Shown: positions 14,601-24,377, counted from the stretch's first letter. The stretch is 64,000 nucleotides of DNA from Oxyruncus cristatus (GCA_013399855.1 VXAY01002192.1:124001-188000); one strand, 5' to 3'. Made by a program: numbers and translations. Notes: generated by a model from the letters alone, not told the origin.

Positions 14601-14622
14601 GTAAAGCAGTCACAGATTCCAT
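8650..14622 (-). CDS. TDRD15: Tudor domain-containing protein 15
   Basis: A complete 1,990-residue frame lies in one uninterrupted exon and ends in TAG. It contains eight Tudor cores with the W/Y-[HY]-R-[GA] strand followed by a [FY]-x-D-x-G turn. Approximate residue positions of the turns are 94 (DAG), 332 (DIG), 573 (DFGN), 844 (DYGY), 1057 (DFGN), 1399 (DYGN), 1636 (DYGT) and 1842 (DYGF). Low-complexity linkers separate repeats 3 and 4 and repeats 5 and 6. Size, repeat number and position next to APOB all fit TDRD15, a poorly studied germline member of the TDRD family, which bind methylarginine tails of PIWI-type proteins in cytoplasmic granules. I chose the ATG giving MESVTALPDPG. An in-frame ATG ten codons earlier lies in a pyrimidine-rich stretch ending in TTGCAG, a splice acceptor (exon start 14627), so it is probably intronic. 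A TDRD6-like paralogue is the main alternative, but the APOB neighbourhood argues against it. Confidence 0.93.
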   Translation of the reverse strand: MESVTALPDPGDMKLEITRVECHPECLVIMFHAQYNTGCEPDYYILQNEIQRVFKVKEDVCIGGSCLVEDTEGEWHRGRVLGKKGTICEAFLVDAGYVVAVEETHVAAACDELFQLPPKVVLGVFASVLPLGDKWGPNAVNYFSSLVGLQITGHVKAVIPHQLFILEVPKIITDVLELKLGKFIDGDSFCLIVEALRALPQGVLCKRMPELLKQKYPVRELLALNNSEKPTDFCHVPDELFPCLPVGNKENVKITGAVSPNKFYCQMQKWQKELEDLTRAMHLYYEALIGENTTSCDSLGLLCAAKRQNGQWHRGVIKQLISDHVEVWFMDIGVTEAVPPSCVRKLRVEFMIIPMISFPCALSCLGSQDETVIKFQLKELLQALIGQTSVCVHVDSCNNMEHLYYVTLQKQDLEINTKHPENLNEAAASCVSLLETKLTSIAVNYKPCPERYNSFKNFTGNKDRKTCLPERDISFSSQCKREEMEINSFYQAFVVHIINPSDFWIQTCRYRNEFQALMTNIGLTYSQCGADEMILKKPEPGLLCCARYSKDGCYYRAVVTKVLHVNITVYFLDFGNTDTVPCHLVKTLLPQFSDLPALAMACSLAGTFPVDGVWVKKETDFFKSVVLNKLLLLHVIGKQNHKYIVNVQCSIGLQQGSVAACMVQAGYAEYREKTPDSVLRSAQKRHNCKKAKINAESTANIHRSQISGNGNTFQREKSVSVSPVPRESVTPSCFGEGAVSKIRKSVCEEKLFYKEFVFKPGDVFEVVCSCFFSPSDFSCQLQSKLPELNNLMGQIQTYYEDHTSPYKTGQVACIVKYPKDGKWYRATVVQEVSRNEVDVVFVDYGYRERVFLKDLQAVLPDFLTLESQAFRCGLKNVPLQTDSLSWSEEVHRQFEDFISSSRGPLTCVIYALVLVSPNCLCNVVDLRTPLLSAEEFLRERGLTQSEYVGLRNLASLGSLYSFCYSSFNIKVGSEEEVYITHINSPSKFYCQLNRNTETVEALMKRISDLSKMLNNAKYDTNNTRLCIARYFEDGLFYRALAFPVESTSYVWAHYVDFGNKSMVERDQLMPIPDSATDLIFTPMQAIKCYLSDFRGEKIPASITRWFEEKFIGKLLKAEILSRESDGKIVVELYDGQLKVSQKLKEKILEELAQKSCMEQFRSYGSLRCHTEDDKEINKTSVKNPEIVKLETKVKCEVYDDYDQTVTGGNSGDEEQTACSTPILCSGSLKQETLQNSEEPGFRNIFSTVLENRKPLIGEPTSHSFSHSALPSKEIKVNALSESHNERLPCTGQQEKSNKNTPTLISLPQRDIQVNTEVAVYISHMNSLSSFYVHLAEDENLIIKLANDLNESLENRGLENCLDELMVGDLIVAEHETDCFYYRAVIKTLKSRNSFEVEFIDYGNAAVVSSSKICRIPEEFLTLPRFSVHCFLSSVKSVPGESWTKKSAAYLAGRLSNKRLTCKFLQQHGEQWEIDVICDGKSVSNDLQQEIDEAGWQNARMCHCDNRPNQNGNPEDRKSRNGLDGQSKIEAVRMKNASQTPVSILHQVINFGQVEAAEVVNISETGEFYVQLVTNLQILHELNVMLDKEAQRSDLLRVDDIEKGLECMTQSEKNFRWYRSKVIEKFVREKLMLVFFMDYGTCEMVSLNNAKMLSDEIKSVPKQAVFCKWIWFKNLKKIQFGLVLNTLLDSEIRILFLRFLKSSGIWEVDILIGEVMFQEYLNHFLSHCRTIEKSRSTNSKELGTSFKINSVMWMLLRSGRTHPGFATAVTDPSNFSVQFEVFFDCMRKLSLLLSDVPENLPALPKEHVTPGASCLIKLGLKAEWYRAEISEVTSQSVVLTFIDYGFLKSIPYSDIHKLKVIPESLFYLPRLAQSCSLHDAVPASGEHWSDEAILLFQKLLLKPFLIFHFIHYGSEMKLEVDVLYDDSSLADVLIAAGHAVCSQSRCCPIPVDSLKSEETDLQPESPDSSHCASLCKPDYNYDENSDFADRS

Positions 14623-14626
14623 CCTG

Positions 14627-14641
14627 TCTGCAAAGAAAAGA
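14627..14641 (-). other. TDRD15: Splice acceptor of the TDRD15 coding exon
   Basis: The minus strand has a pyrimidine-rich tract and TTTGCAG directly before ACAGG-ATG-GAATCTG. This acceptor sets the coding exon start at 14627 and leaves five 5' UTR bases before the chosen start codon. It implies at least one upstream non-coding exon toward the CpG island. Confidence 0.7.
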
Positions 14642-16672
14642 AGTATGATCATCCTGATAATTTTCCATACTTTTTCTTTGCAACTAATTCCTTAAGTGGC
14701 ATTTGTTTTCAAAATCTTTTAATAGAATACTTTTAAAATTCTGGTTAAAATGTATGCTAAACATTTTAGAATGTCGTGTTTTATGCAACTGGGATACACC
14801 GGACACAATTCCCTTTGAAAGACGTGCTCAGATAACATGAAAAAAGTACCTCTGGATTCACTCTTGTGGCTACAGGCTAATTTTATCACTCGAGATTAAT
14901 TTCTAACCAAAAGGTTGCTCCCAGAATAACAGAGAGAATTTAAGATTATATCAGAAAACTGGGGAGACAAGGGAGGTCATGGACATGCAGGAATGTGGAA
15001 AGTCGCAGGACAGACAAGCAGGAAGACTGTATTTCTTCTCAAAGAAAAAAAAAAGAGTGGAAAGCAATTCCTGTCATTTATGTAACATCTGCTCATCTCA
15101 CAACTGCTACATACACCCCGTAAATTTAACTGCAAATCTCTCCAAAGGAGATGCAATTCAGTGTTTCATTGCACTGGAACTGCAGTTACAAAGAGACCTT
15201 ACCTGCAAAAGTACTTCCAGTCTGTTTCTCTTTCATTTTAGTATGTCAGTGACCAAGGACTCATCCCTTACTCACCCTGCTTTTTCTGTCTAAACCACTT
15301 CTTCAAATCACTGACATCTTATAACTCTGCTTTACTGTTTACTTACGCTGGCTCTCTCTATACTGTCATTTTTAGCAATAGCATATTTTAAATTCTCATG
15401 ACTGCAAGAACATACTAAGCGCATCATTATGTGCAACACTTCTGCACTTCCCATTCAGTAACAATCCTGCCAGCTGTGGTTTGTACTGTCTCAACGTTCC
15501 AATTCTGACAGTTTTAAGTATCTTCAAAACCTTCAGATACTTTTCTGATCTTCATCTATAATCCGGTCTTTCAACTCAGTTTCCAGTTCAATTCACAAAT
15601 CAATGACTCAATGGATCTGTGTTGTCACATTGTCTAAAAATGCTGTCCAAGACCACAATTTCATCAAGCAATTCCCTTAAATAAATCTCTGTTTTATCAA
15701 AGTAATTAAAGGTAGACAACAACAAATGCAAAGACAGCGGATGAATACCCAAGGATAGACAAAAATCTTGATTTATGAATTTTTATGTAAAGCTGAAAGC
15801 TAAACTTTCCGTTTCAATAACAAGTTATTAGGGCAAGATCTTCCTCAGCCTGCAAAAAATCTTCAGTGGAACTGCCGTGAGAGTTTTCATCATAAACACA
15901 CATGAAGTGATTACCCAAGCTCTCCTCAGAACAAATACTGATCCCTATCATTTTACTTCCACAGAAGAATAATAAAAAAACCCTGATAAATAAATAAGTA
16001 CTCCTACTATAAAGCAGGAGGGCAGAAGGACAAAGAATACATCACGCCTAAAACCAACAAAAAACAAACATCCAAAACCACCAGCCACCAAAAAAACCCC
16101 TCACAGCAAAAGCAGTACCAAACCCAGATCTGCCAAATACCTGCTCCAACAAGGCCCTTTTTCATCACTCTTCCCTGTAACAGAAAGCTAAATTCTGTTT
16201 TGTTTTTTTTTTAATGAAAGGAAACAGCCTTCAGGGAAGGGTTCTCTCAGCCTGGAAAAAACACCTGATCACTATAGAGAATAAAACTTTTGAAGGGGCA
16301 TTACTGATGCTCTGGGGCCTTTTTTTTCTTCCCTTCATCAAAACAAAGCCCTGTCTGCATAAACACATAACAAATTAAAACAATTTGGACATTAACATCT
16401 GCTTGTCTGTTACTACAGCCCAAATAACAGCAGCACATTGATACAGTCATATTTCTACAGTTTACAAAATGGCCTTTTGCTATTTACTTACCTTTCCACC
16501 ACTTAAGGCTTACTCACTGAGAAGACACCTTCTAAAGGAAACGCAGCCCATTATTAACAACTCTGCATCTCTCTACAAGGAAAGATGGTAGATAAATCAT
16601 TAGGATGGTAGAAAAATCATCAGAGAATCATAAGTAAACTAAATTTCTTTACTACTTCTCTTATCAAAAGCA
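14642..16672. other. TDRD15: TDRD15 upstream intron region
   Basis: No protein-coding exon is supported. This is presumably the TDRD15 5' intron(s), transcribed leftward. On the minus strand there are donor-like sites near 15200 (GCAG|GTAAGG) and at 16491/16490 (AAAG|GTAAGT). A short poly-A run is near 15042-15053. The rest is AT-rich unique DNA. Confidence 0.5.
16492..16531 (-). other. TDRD15: Candidate 40-nt TDRD15 5' UTR exon
   Basis: On the minus strand a good acceptor (GCGTTTCCTTTAG) precedes a 40-nt segment, followed by a near-perfect donor (AAAG|GTAAGTAAA). It lies between the CpG island and the TDRD15 coding exon. Short splice-site pairs occur by chance, so this is only a candidate. 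Confidence 0.25.
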
Positions 16673-17336
16673 GACCTGAGGATGAAGTCTTGGGGGTGTT
16701 TGTTCACAAGAAGCTAAACATGAGCCAGTACCCTGTGTTTGCAGCACAGAAAGCCAAACATATCCCAGGCTGCATCCAAAGCACCCTAGGGGGCAGGCAG
16801 AGGAAGGGGATTCTCCCCCTCTGCCCTGCCCCACTGAGACCCCACCTGCAGTGCTGCAGCCAGCTCTGGGGGCCCCAGCGCAGGAAAGCTGTGGACATAT
16901 TAGAGAGGATCCAGAGGAGGCCACAAAGATGAACAGAGGGCTGGAGCACCTCTTCCAGTGAGACAAGCTGAGGGAGCTGGGGCTGTTCAGCCTGGAAAAG
17001 AAAAGGCTCCAGGGAGACCTTACAGCACCTTCAAGTACCTAAAGGGCCTACAAGAGAGCTAGAGAGGGACTTCTACAAGACCATAGAGTAACAGGACAAG
17101 GGGGAATGGCTCCAAATTGAAAGGGAGTGGTTTTAGATTAGGTATTAGGAAGAAGTTCTTTACTATGAGGGTGCTCAGAGAAGTTATGGATGCCCCATCT
17201 CTGGAAGGGTTCAAGGCCAGCCTGGAAGGGGCTTTGAGCAACCTGATCTAGAGAAAGGTGCCCCTGCCCATTGCAGGGGGTTGGAACAGGATGATCTTTA
17301 AGGTCCCTTCAAACCCAAAACACTCTGTGATTCTCT
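16673..17336 (+). mobile_element. CR1 LINE 3' end, forward orientation
   Basis: The plus strand encodes the end of CR1 ORF2: VFVHKKLNMSQ, then AAQKAKHIPGCI, then LRPHLQCCSQLWGPQ and LERIQRR. The 3' UTR follows and ends in GATGATCTTTAAGGTCCCTTC and a CTCTGTGATTCTCT tail. It is 5'-truncated and broken by frameshifts. It sits between the TDRD15 coding exon and the CpG island, antisense to TDRD15. Confidence 0.93.
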
Positions 17337-17679
17337 AAATCCTCCTGCTGCCCAACAGACACAACCTGTAAAAGGTTCTCACACCTAGCTTAACTGCAAC
17401 ATTAAAATTACAAAAAAAAAAAAATTACAAAACTGAATCCAACTTCCTAAAAGCATGGTCTGACCACTCTTCTTCCACTGCAGCTCAAAACCCACCCCAG
17501 TCAGAGAAATACCACCTACTTTCTAAGCAGGAGCGGCCACTCATTAATTTTTGCTTGCAACGCTTTAGCCACCAAAATGCACATTGTATCACGCAACACC
17601 CATCATACAGGCAACTCATGGCATAACAAAAGGGCTTTTAAACGCAACCAAGTGCAGGACACGAGGGACATGTTCCGAA

Positions 17680-18075
17680 GCAGGCCCTCTGCCCGGGGCT
17701 GCCTGACGCCGCGCCCACCTGAGAGGAGTCCGCACCGCGCAGACGCTGCCACCGCCCGGCGAGACCCGAGAGCGAAGATCAGCATCCCTCAGCAGCTGCC
17801 GCAGCTTCCCCGCCGCTCACGGGCGAGACAGCATCGTGCGAGAGCCGGGAGAGCCGGGAGCGCGTTTGCAGGACCAGCGCACCACCACCCCGCCGCTGCT
17901 GCTCGCACCCCGCGGCCAAGATGGCGGCGCAGCACGCGGCGGGCACACGCTGCGCGGGAGAGCGCGTGCGCGGCGGCACCGTTCGCGCCCTTCGCGCCTC
18001 CCGTGAGGAGGACGGGGCTGGAGGGGAGGACCGCGGTTCGAGTCCCGCCTTCCCGCGTGTGGGCGGCGGGGGCTT
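17680..18075. promoter_or_regulatory. TDRD15: CpG island, likely TDRD15 promoter, possibly bidirectional
   Basis: This is the only strongly GC-rich, CpG-dense stretch in the window. It lies about 3.1 kb upstream of the TDRD15 coding exon. It contains a YY1-type AAGATGGCGGC (17918-17928, plus orientation) and an NRF1-like GCGCGTGCGC (17962-17971). Minus-strand donor-like sites occur at 17719/17718 (CTCAG|GTGGGC) and 17821/17820 (CGCCC|GTGAGC), either of which could end a first TDRD15 exon. No TATA box is evident, as usual for CpG promoters. The plus-oriented YY1 site hints at a rightward transcript as well, but no gene follows. Confidence 0.75.
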
Positions 18076-18395
18076 GATGGCTTTCCGTGTGAAGGTGTGC
18101 CTTCTTTTGTTGTTCGTTTGTGGGTTTTGTTTGTTTAGTTGTTATTTTTCCGTTGCGTTTGCACGTTGCAAATGTCACTTACAAGGTGTTTGTTCGCTAA
18201 ACTTTGAGTAAAAGTGCCCGTGGGCTTGTTGGTCTCCTGTGGCTGCCTAAAGAGAACTTGAGAGCTCCTATTCTTTCCCACTGGCAGAAAGAAATTCTCC
18301 AGGCTGTGAAAAGTACATCTTAACAGGGTGCAAAGTGCTGCCTCACTTGCTTTTGGGTGCATGCCTGGCCTTTTTTCTTTTTTTTTTTTTTTTTG

Positions 18396-18458
18396 NNNNN
18401 NNNNNNNNNNNNNNNNNNNNNNNNNNNNNNNNNNNNNNNNNNNNNNNNNNNNNNNNNN
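18396..18458. other. Assembly gap (63 N) inside a poly-T tract
   Basis: The gap is flanked on both sides by long T runs, so the missing sequence is probably more of the same homopolymer or a closely related tract. Its true length is not known. Confidence 0.99.
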
Positions 18459-21400
18459 TTTTTTTTTTTTTACAAAGAGTATAAGCTTAGGTGGTCACAA
18501 TAAGAAAACTTGATTTGCTGTATAGTTCCTACAAATTTTAAATGCGGGTGTGTCTGTAATTGATGGCACTCTTTAGAAAAGATTTCATCTGTTTATAATA
18601 ATTTCTAAGGGTTTACCTTCAATTTTTACCCTTTTTCTTCCCACACTGGTTAGGATTGCTGCACCATAGTTACCCTTTGCAAAGTTAAAAGAGAAAAGCT
18701 GGGTTTGAAATATTTCAAGCTGTAATAATTTCCGAATACAGCTGATACGTTAAACTCCCTGTAATATACATTTGAAGTGGTATTGTAGCTACTTGGATTA
18801 ACCCTGAAATTTACAGGAGCTCTTAATTTAATTTTGCAGGTAAGTGGTCATGTTTATCATGGTCAAGTATTTGTAAGAGCTACTCAGAACAGAAGTTATA
18901 CAGGTCTGTCACTGAACTTCAACTTTATGTTTCTGGATAAAATGCCTAATTCTTGCATTCTTATGTTGGTCAACAGAATTCCACGATTGGAAAACTCCAA
19001 TTTCTAGTTACTTTGAGTTTTTTTCTGGTCTGTTTACTTGTTTAACAGAAAGCAACATTGTACCTACTCATTCTGAACTGTAAAATTGTTTATTTTCCTA
19101 ATACAACACACTAATGTCCTGTGCGCTCCCCTCTGTACCCCAGGCTTCCCATTTTGGACTCAGCCCATATCAGCTTTTATTTTTGTGTGTCCTTTTTTTC
19201 TTATTTATTTTTGTCCCCCTAGGTAACAGCAGCACACTTCTGGGTTTGAATATATGTACTCTTCTTTAGGCAGCAACTCCGGAAGGCCTTCCCACAGAAA
19301 GCATCTTACCCTCAGCAGGTACCTCTTTACAGAAGGTGCAGACTTCAAGAAGCTTCTCTAGTCTTACAAGTAAATGGGTTTGTAACATTTCTATTCTGGG
19401 ATGGCAAGTAATTTATCACCTTAGTGTATGCCACACATTTTTTTGTTTCTTTAAGAGAACTGTTTACTTGAGATGCTGCATTCTGTATTGGTGTACTGGT
19501 TGGGCTTAAGTGGGCTGTCTTTTAAGACTATTCCAAATTTACATTTCCTTGAGTGCACATCTTATTACAAGAAAACTATTCGAAAGAGAGGGACATCCAG
19601 TGTATCTCAAGACTTCGGAGAACCCTGCCAAACATCTGAGCATACTTGTGTCACTTTGAATAAAAAAGATAAAATACCAGTATTTTTAGCATAGCAGTAG
19701 GCTGATGAAAACTGTGTAATACTGAAATTTTCTGTTCCCTGAGGGGCTTTGAAGCTCCAACTGAATTTATCTGTGTAGTTTTACTTGATGTTAGATGATA
19801 ATTAACAAACTTTTGTAAGTTTATATTTCATTGACAGAAATAAAATACAGTCGAAAAAGAATTTTGTTGTGTGAGGCTTTGCTCTTAACAAATCTTGACT
19901 AAGACAAAACCCCAAAGGTGAAGCTCAAGTTGTTCTTTGTATGAAACTACTGAACAAGGAACACACTTCATGTGTTCCAAAATATGTCCACTCAGGTATA
20001 TTTTCTCATCAGGAACATTTTCCTATGACTCTTGTAAATGCTTTAAAATAGTTAATGAAAACCTAAAATTAAAATAGCCTTCTATGCTCATGGGATGAAT
20101 TTGGATGATTTTGGATGATTTTTATTCTGTAAGAAATGGTGATCTGTTTCTGAGTTGGACTACTTTCAGCACACCTTCATGTGAAACTCTGCGTAGAGGA
20201 ATGGGTACTCAAAAATGGGTACTCATTTTTGTTACAGATTCAAGCATAGTATGAAGAAAATAAATGCTTTCTTCTGGAGTTTAACAGATCATAAATGAAG
20301 CTCTGCTGCCAGCTGCCTGCCAGTAGGTAGAACATAGCACAGTTTGAGTAAACCCCTTGTTGAACTCGGATAAAGAATATCTAATCACAGTTCTAGCTAA
20401 CTTCCAACACTTAAGAAAACTGGTTTTGAGGGGAGGGGACATAAGACAAAGTTATCTTTTGTTGTGAAAACTGAGGGGCATACTGAAAAATATTACCCAG
20501 AGGATGGCTTTTGGATGACGTGAAAGTTCATCTTGCAGTCTGCACACAAAAGTAGTCTGCAGCCTTCCTAGATTGTTCTTGGGAGGTGGTACTTACGTAT
20601 TTTTTTTGATTTGAGCAGTAGAAAAATTACAAGACAACATTGCAATCTGTAAGATACCATATAAAGGAGGAGAGGAATCATCAGCATCCTCTCTTCTGTT
20701 GGAGTTTTATAACAGGTGTCTTGCTGAATTCATTGTGAGGGAAATAAATAGATAACCACCTATCTCCAAGGAAGGGAAGAGGTGTACAGTTTACAAGAGG
20801 ATGAGTATCTCCCCAATGTAGAAAGAGAGAAGGATTTAAGTCTTGATCTTCTCCTTAATGTTTCCTTTCTGGGTGACTAAATAGCTGAACGCTCGTGGTG
20901 CTGGTTCTATGCTTTGTATGCTGACTGGAATGAATCCCGTTCTGCAGCACCTGACTTTCACGAAGAATTATGTAATGATCGTGGCTGCTTTGATTCCACA
21001 TGGGGAGAGAAGGAGAATTAAGCAACACATATCCCATTTTTGATCCCAACAAGTATTCTGACATTTGTCCTCAGTTTTGCTAAGATTGTTTTTGAAAATT
21101 AATACCATCAAACTGTTTCTAAAATAGATAACTGTTACACTTCTTCGCTTTTAAGAAGGAGACCTGTCAAAACAAAGTACTTTTAAACAGTCTCCTATGG
21201 AATTTGGTTAGTTCATGATATGGTAAAGTGTATGGGAGAGGAACTTGCACTCTGTGGCTTAGTAGCATCTCTCTCAGCTTGATTCTTGTGCAAATCTGCA
21301 AATACATCAGTGATATCTGATTACCAGAAACATTTTTTATTGTATGTAATAAATTGCTTTTCTAAAAGACACTGCAGCATCCGTTGTTGAAGCATTTGTG

Positions 21401-22343
21401 TTTGTCTTTTAAATAAATAGCTTTGAAAGGGAAGATGTAGGTAACACAAAGGTCTGAGTGAGTGGTGACAGCAGAAATACAGAACATTTCAGAGTTCTGA
21501 AAATGAAGAGTGAAAGCACCTTTGCCTAAGATATATCTCACAATAAATGGATTTTTTTTGTTTGCAGTTCAGCCCAAGTTTATTGTTTAAACAATAGCAT
21601 TTACAATTAGAAATATATGGTATAAAAATAATCATATTGTTCTATTAAGTTTTCCTGAAAAAATCAGTATCTCTTCTGAAACTTTAATACTACAAGGTCA
21701 GTATAAAACTTTTTTTTTTTTCCCTGAAGTCAGTCCAAAAAGTTTGCTGGTTTTTTTTAAGTATTCGACAAACTTGAAAAATAACGGGACTCAAAAGTGT
21801 CATCTCAAAACAAAAGTTTGTGCCCATTTTCCTATTTTGTCTTTCAAAGTGTGTCCTCGATGTGTTGCTCTTGGTTTGGGTTTCTGTTAAGCTGGGCGAT
21901 AGCCACGAGGTGGCAGGAGCAGCCACGATTTTAGCAGGGTGCTTGGAAATACACTTGTGCTCCTTCGGTAGAAGGAAAGAGCACAGGAGCGTTCGATATA
22001 GTGTGACCCATAATTAAATATGAGGGTGCATGTGCTGTAGGGTTTCACCAGAACGGTCGTCGCATTTATCACACCATTTGAAGCCACTTTAAGTGTTCTC
22101 AGGTAACCTCAAGTAACTCTCGAAATATTTTTAATCTATTTACAGTACCTATTTAGTCAATATTCAGTCAAAATTTCATTTCATATATTTTACTAAATCA
22201 TATGTCAATTTTACCACCTCTAGATTTTTTTTTCAACTGTGTTAATATCATCACTTATATGAAATAAGTAATTTACTGAGCAGCTTACATATAAGAAAGC
22301 AGAGGGAAGAAACAGCTTTTACACAATACTTTCAGTAGCAGAT
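18459..22343. other. Non-coding stretch right of the CpG island
   Basis: No gene or recognised repeat is supported. Open frames are under 80 codons and look random. The DNA is AT-rich with scattered T runs. Confidence 0.6.
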
Positions 22344-22437
22344 GATAGAATCATAGAATGGTTGGGGCTAGAAGGGACCTTAAAGGTCTATCAAGCTTCA
22401 CTCTCCTGCCACGGACAGGGACACTTTCCGCATTGTT
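22344..22437 (-). mobile_element. Short CR1 3' tail fragment, reverse orientation
   Basis: It begins with GATAGAATCATAGAATGGTT, the reverse complement of a CR1 end. The reverse complements of the CR1 'AAGGTCCCTTCTAGCC' and 'CTGTCCGTGGCAGG' blocks follow. Only about 90 bp are preserved. Confidence 0.85.
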
Positions 22438-24335
22438 GCTTCTTGAAATACCCATTGCACAATTCAGTGACAAATAATGTAAGAGCAGAGGGATTTTCCC
22501 ATTGTGTCAGAAGATATGGCCATTTTAGAGGTGAAAGAGCAAACTGAGACTTGTTAAATAGTGGGACAAAGCAGAAGGCAGAATTTCTGTTAAAGGGGGC
22601 CTCCCCAAATAGATGAGTTTTGCCATATGGGTTACACCGTACCGGTACAACTGTGCAGATACAGGGCCATTTTTAGTGGTAAGACTGACTTTCTCTGCTG
22701 TGCAATTTGTAAGGATGGGGCTGTGCAGTAAGGTCACATTACTATGTCATTTTAACCACCATTTGGGCCCAGAGTTGTGCATGAGAAGACCCTGCAGTAC
22801 AATTTTACCCTGGTGCCTGGATCTGCTGTAGGGAATGAAAGACTGTCAGGGTCCATTTACACTGGCAATTCCTGAGTAGATCTGCAAAGTTAAAGGATTA
22901 GTGCTGGTGACCCAATATCCAAGTCAGCGGGTTTCAAGGGAGGGAGAATTAGTTAAGACTAACTCTAGTGTAGTCACATGGGCTGAATGTCTTCTAGCAT
23001 TTGAAAAGCATTTCTGAGTTAGTTTCATTCCAGAGAATTTGTTTGTGTGCTGTAGAATTGGTCTACAGTGCTGACTAAAGCTGGGTAAGTGGGAATGGTA
23101 GGGAGATTCACCTCCTGTTCTTAACTAAAACTAATGTAAAACACTCCAGAGAAAAGTTAAGAGTTAGATATTCCATGGGTAAATTCCCATATCTTCAGCA
23201 TGGTGGTGCAGGAGTAGGGCTAATAGGAGATTCAGTGGCCATACAGGAAAAGTATCAACCATCTTCAGAATAGAACTATAATAATTTCAATTATTTAAAT
23301 CCAAATAGTTCCCTTTTGCATAGCAATTACTGTATTTCTAAAGATCTGCACATCAAAAATCTGATGCTTGATCTGTTGTTTGGTTGTTTTTTAATTCTGA
23401 CATTAGTTTATCCTGAGAGGGAAAAGGAATTTGCATATGCAGTGGCAATGTTGTCATTTGAAATACTGAATATTTCAATTCAATGTGGAACAATCTGGAA
23501 CAAACTGTGTCATGTAGTGGTGGTTGGTGAACTAATTGAACTATGTGTCATGAAGTCACAGGAGCTGAGAGGTGGAAACAAAACCTATTAAATCATCTAA
23601 TTGTCTCTGAAGGGAGAAACTGAATTATCTTATAGGTTTTTAACATTATTCCTTTCTATGGTCGATTTCGATCAGTTGATTAAATTCTGACCCCAACCCT
23701 ACAAGCTGTATGTGAAGAAAGAGCCACAGCCTCTTGCAGAGTTTAGTGAACACAATGGGTGTCTTCACAGGTACACATTTTGGATTATGCAGATCTGAAA
23801 GCACTTAACTGATCTTAATTCATACTCAAAATCTTAGCAAACCTGTTTGTGAATTTTAGACATTCAAGGAAAAAAATCAAACTTCCCACACTTAGACACT
23901 GTCTATGCATCTGTGCACTGGACATACAATGTTTAAGGAATATAGTCTTACCTGAAATCTCTATACTCAATTTTCATTTAAACATAAAAACATATATCAG
24001 AAAAGGAAAAGGCTCTGGTAACTTAAGTTTCTCGATCTCATGGTGGCAGTTTATCGTCTATAAAAGGTCTTTCTATTCAGACATGTTGAACATCTTCATT
24101 TCTTACTGTAGCAGCACTCAGCATCTTTTAAAAGCTGATGTCCATGGTTTAAGCTAGTCTGGTATTTGTTTTTTCATAAAAACCTTACAATGTTAGACTG
24201 CAATGTTAATCATTATATCCATCTTGTTAAATATTTTACATCTTGTCTCTGTTTACAAACAGAACAAGTTCTCTAAATTCTTTTCTGTCATTTATCATTG
24301 ACCATTTGTATGAAATTTGAAATCATAGTGCAAAC
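22438..24335. other. Non-coding stretch
   Basis: Nothing coding or RNA-like is recognised. A weak CR1-like phrase near 23590 (ATCATCTAATTGTCTCTGAAG) is too decayed to annotate. Confidence 0.5.
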
Positions 24336-24377
24336 AATAGAATCTTGGAATGGTTTGGGTTGGAGGGGACATTAAAG
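24336..24377 (-). mobile_element. CR1 tail remnant abutting a second CR1
   Basis: The segment starts with TAGAATCTTGGAATGGTTTG and stops after 'GGGGACATTAAAG', where a second, fuller CR1 tail begins. It therefore represents either a separate truncated CR1 or a duplicated tail. Confidence 0.7.

Noticed and set aside
8893..14604. Plus-strand frames of 60-138 codons across the TDRD15 exon
   Set aside because: They lie antisense to a strongly supported 1,990-codon gene and have no independent similarity.
18025..18050. GGTTCGAGTCC at 18034-18044 looks like a tRNA gene B box
   Set aside because: The flanking bases do not form a T stem, no A box or acceptor stem lies at the right distance, and the hit is inside a CpG island where such strings arise by chance.
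17577..18077. 166-codon plus-strand frame and overlapping minus-strand frames over the CpG island
   Set aside because: Arg/Ala/Pro-rich composition in every frame is what GC-rich DNA gives by default. No recognisable domain is present.
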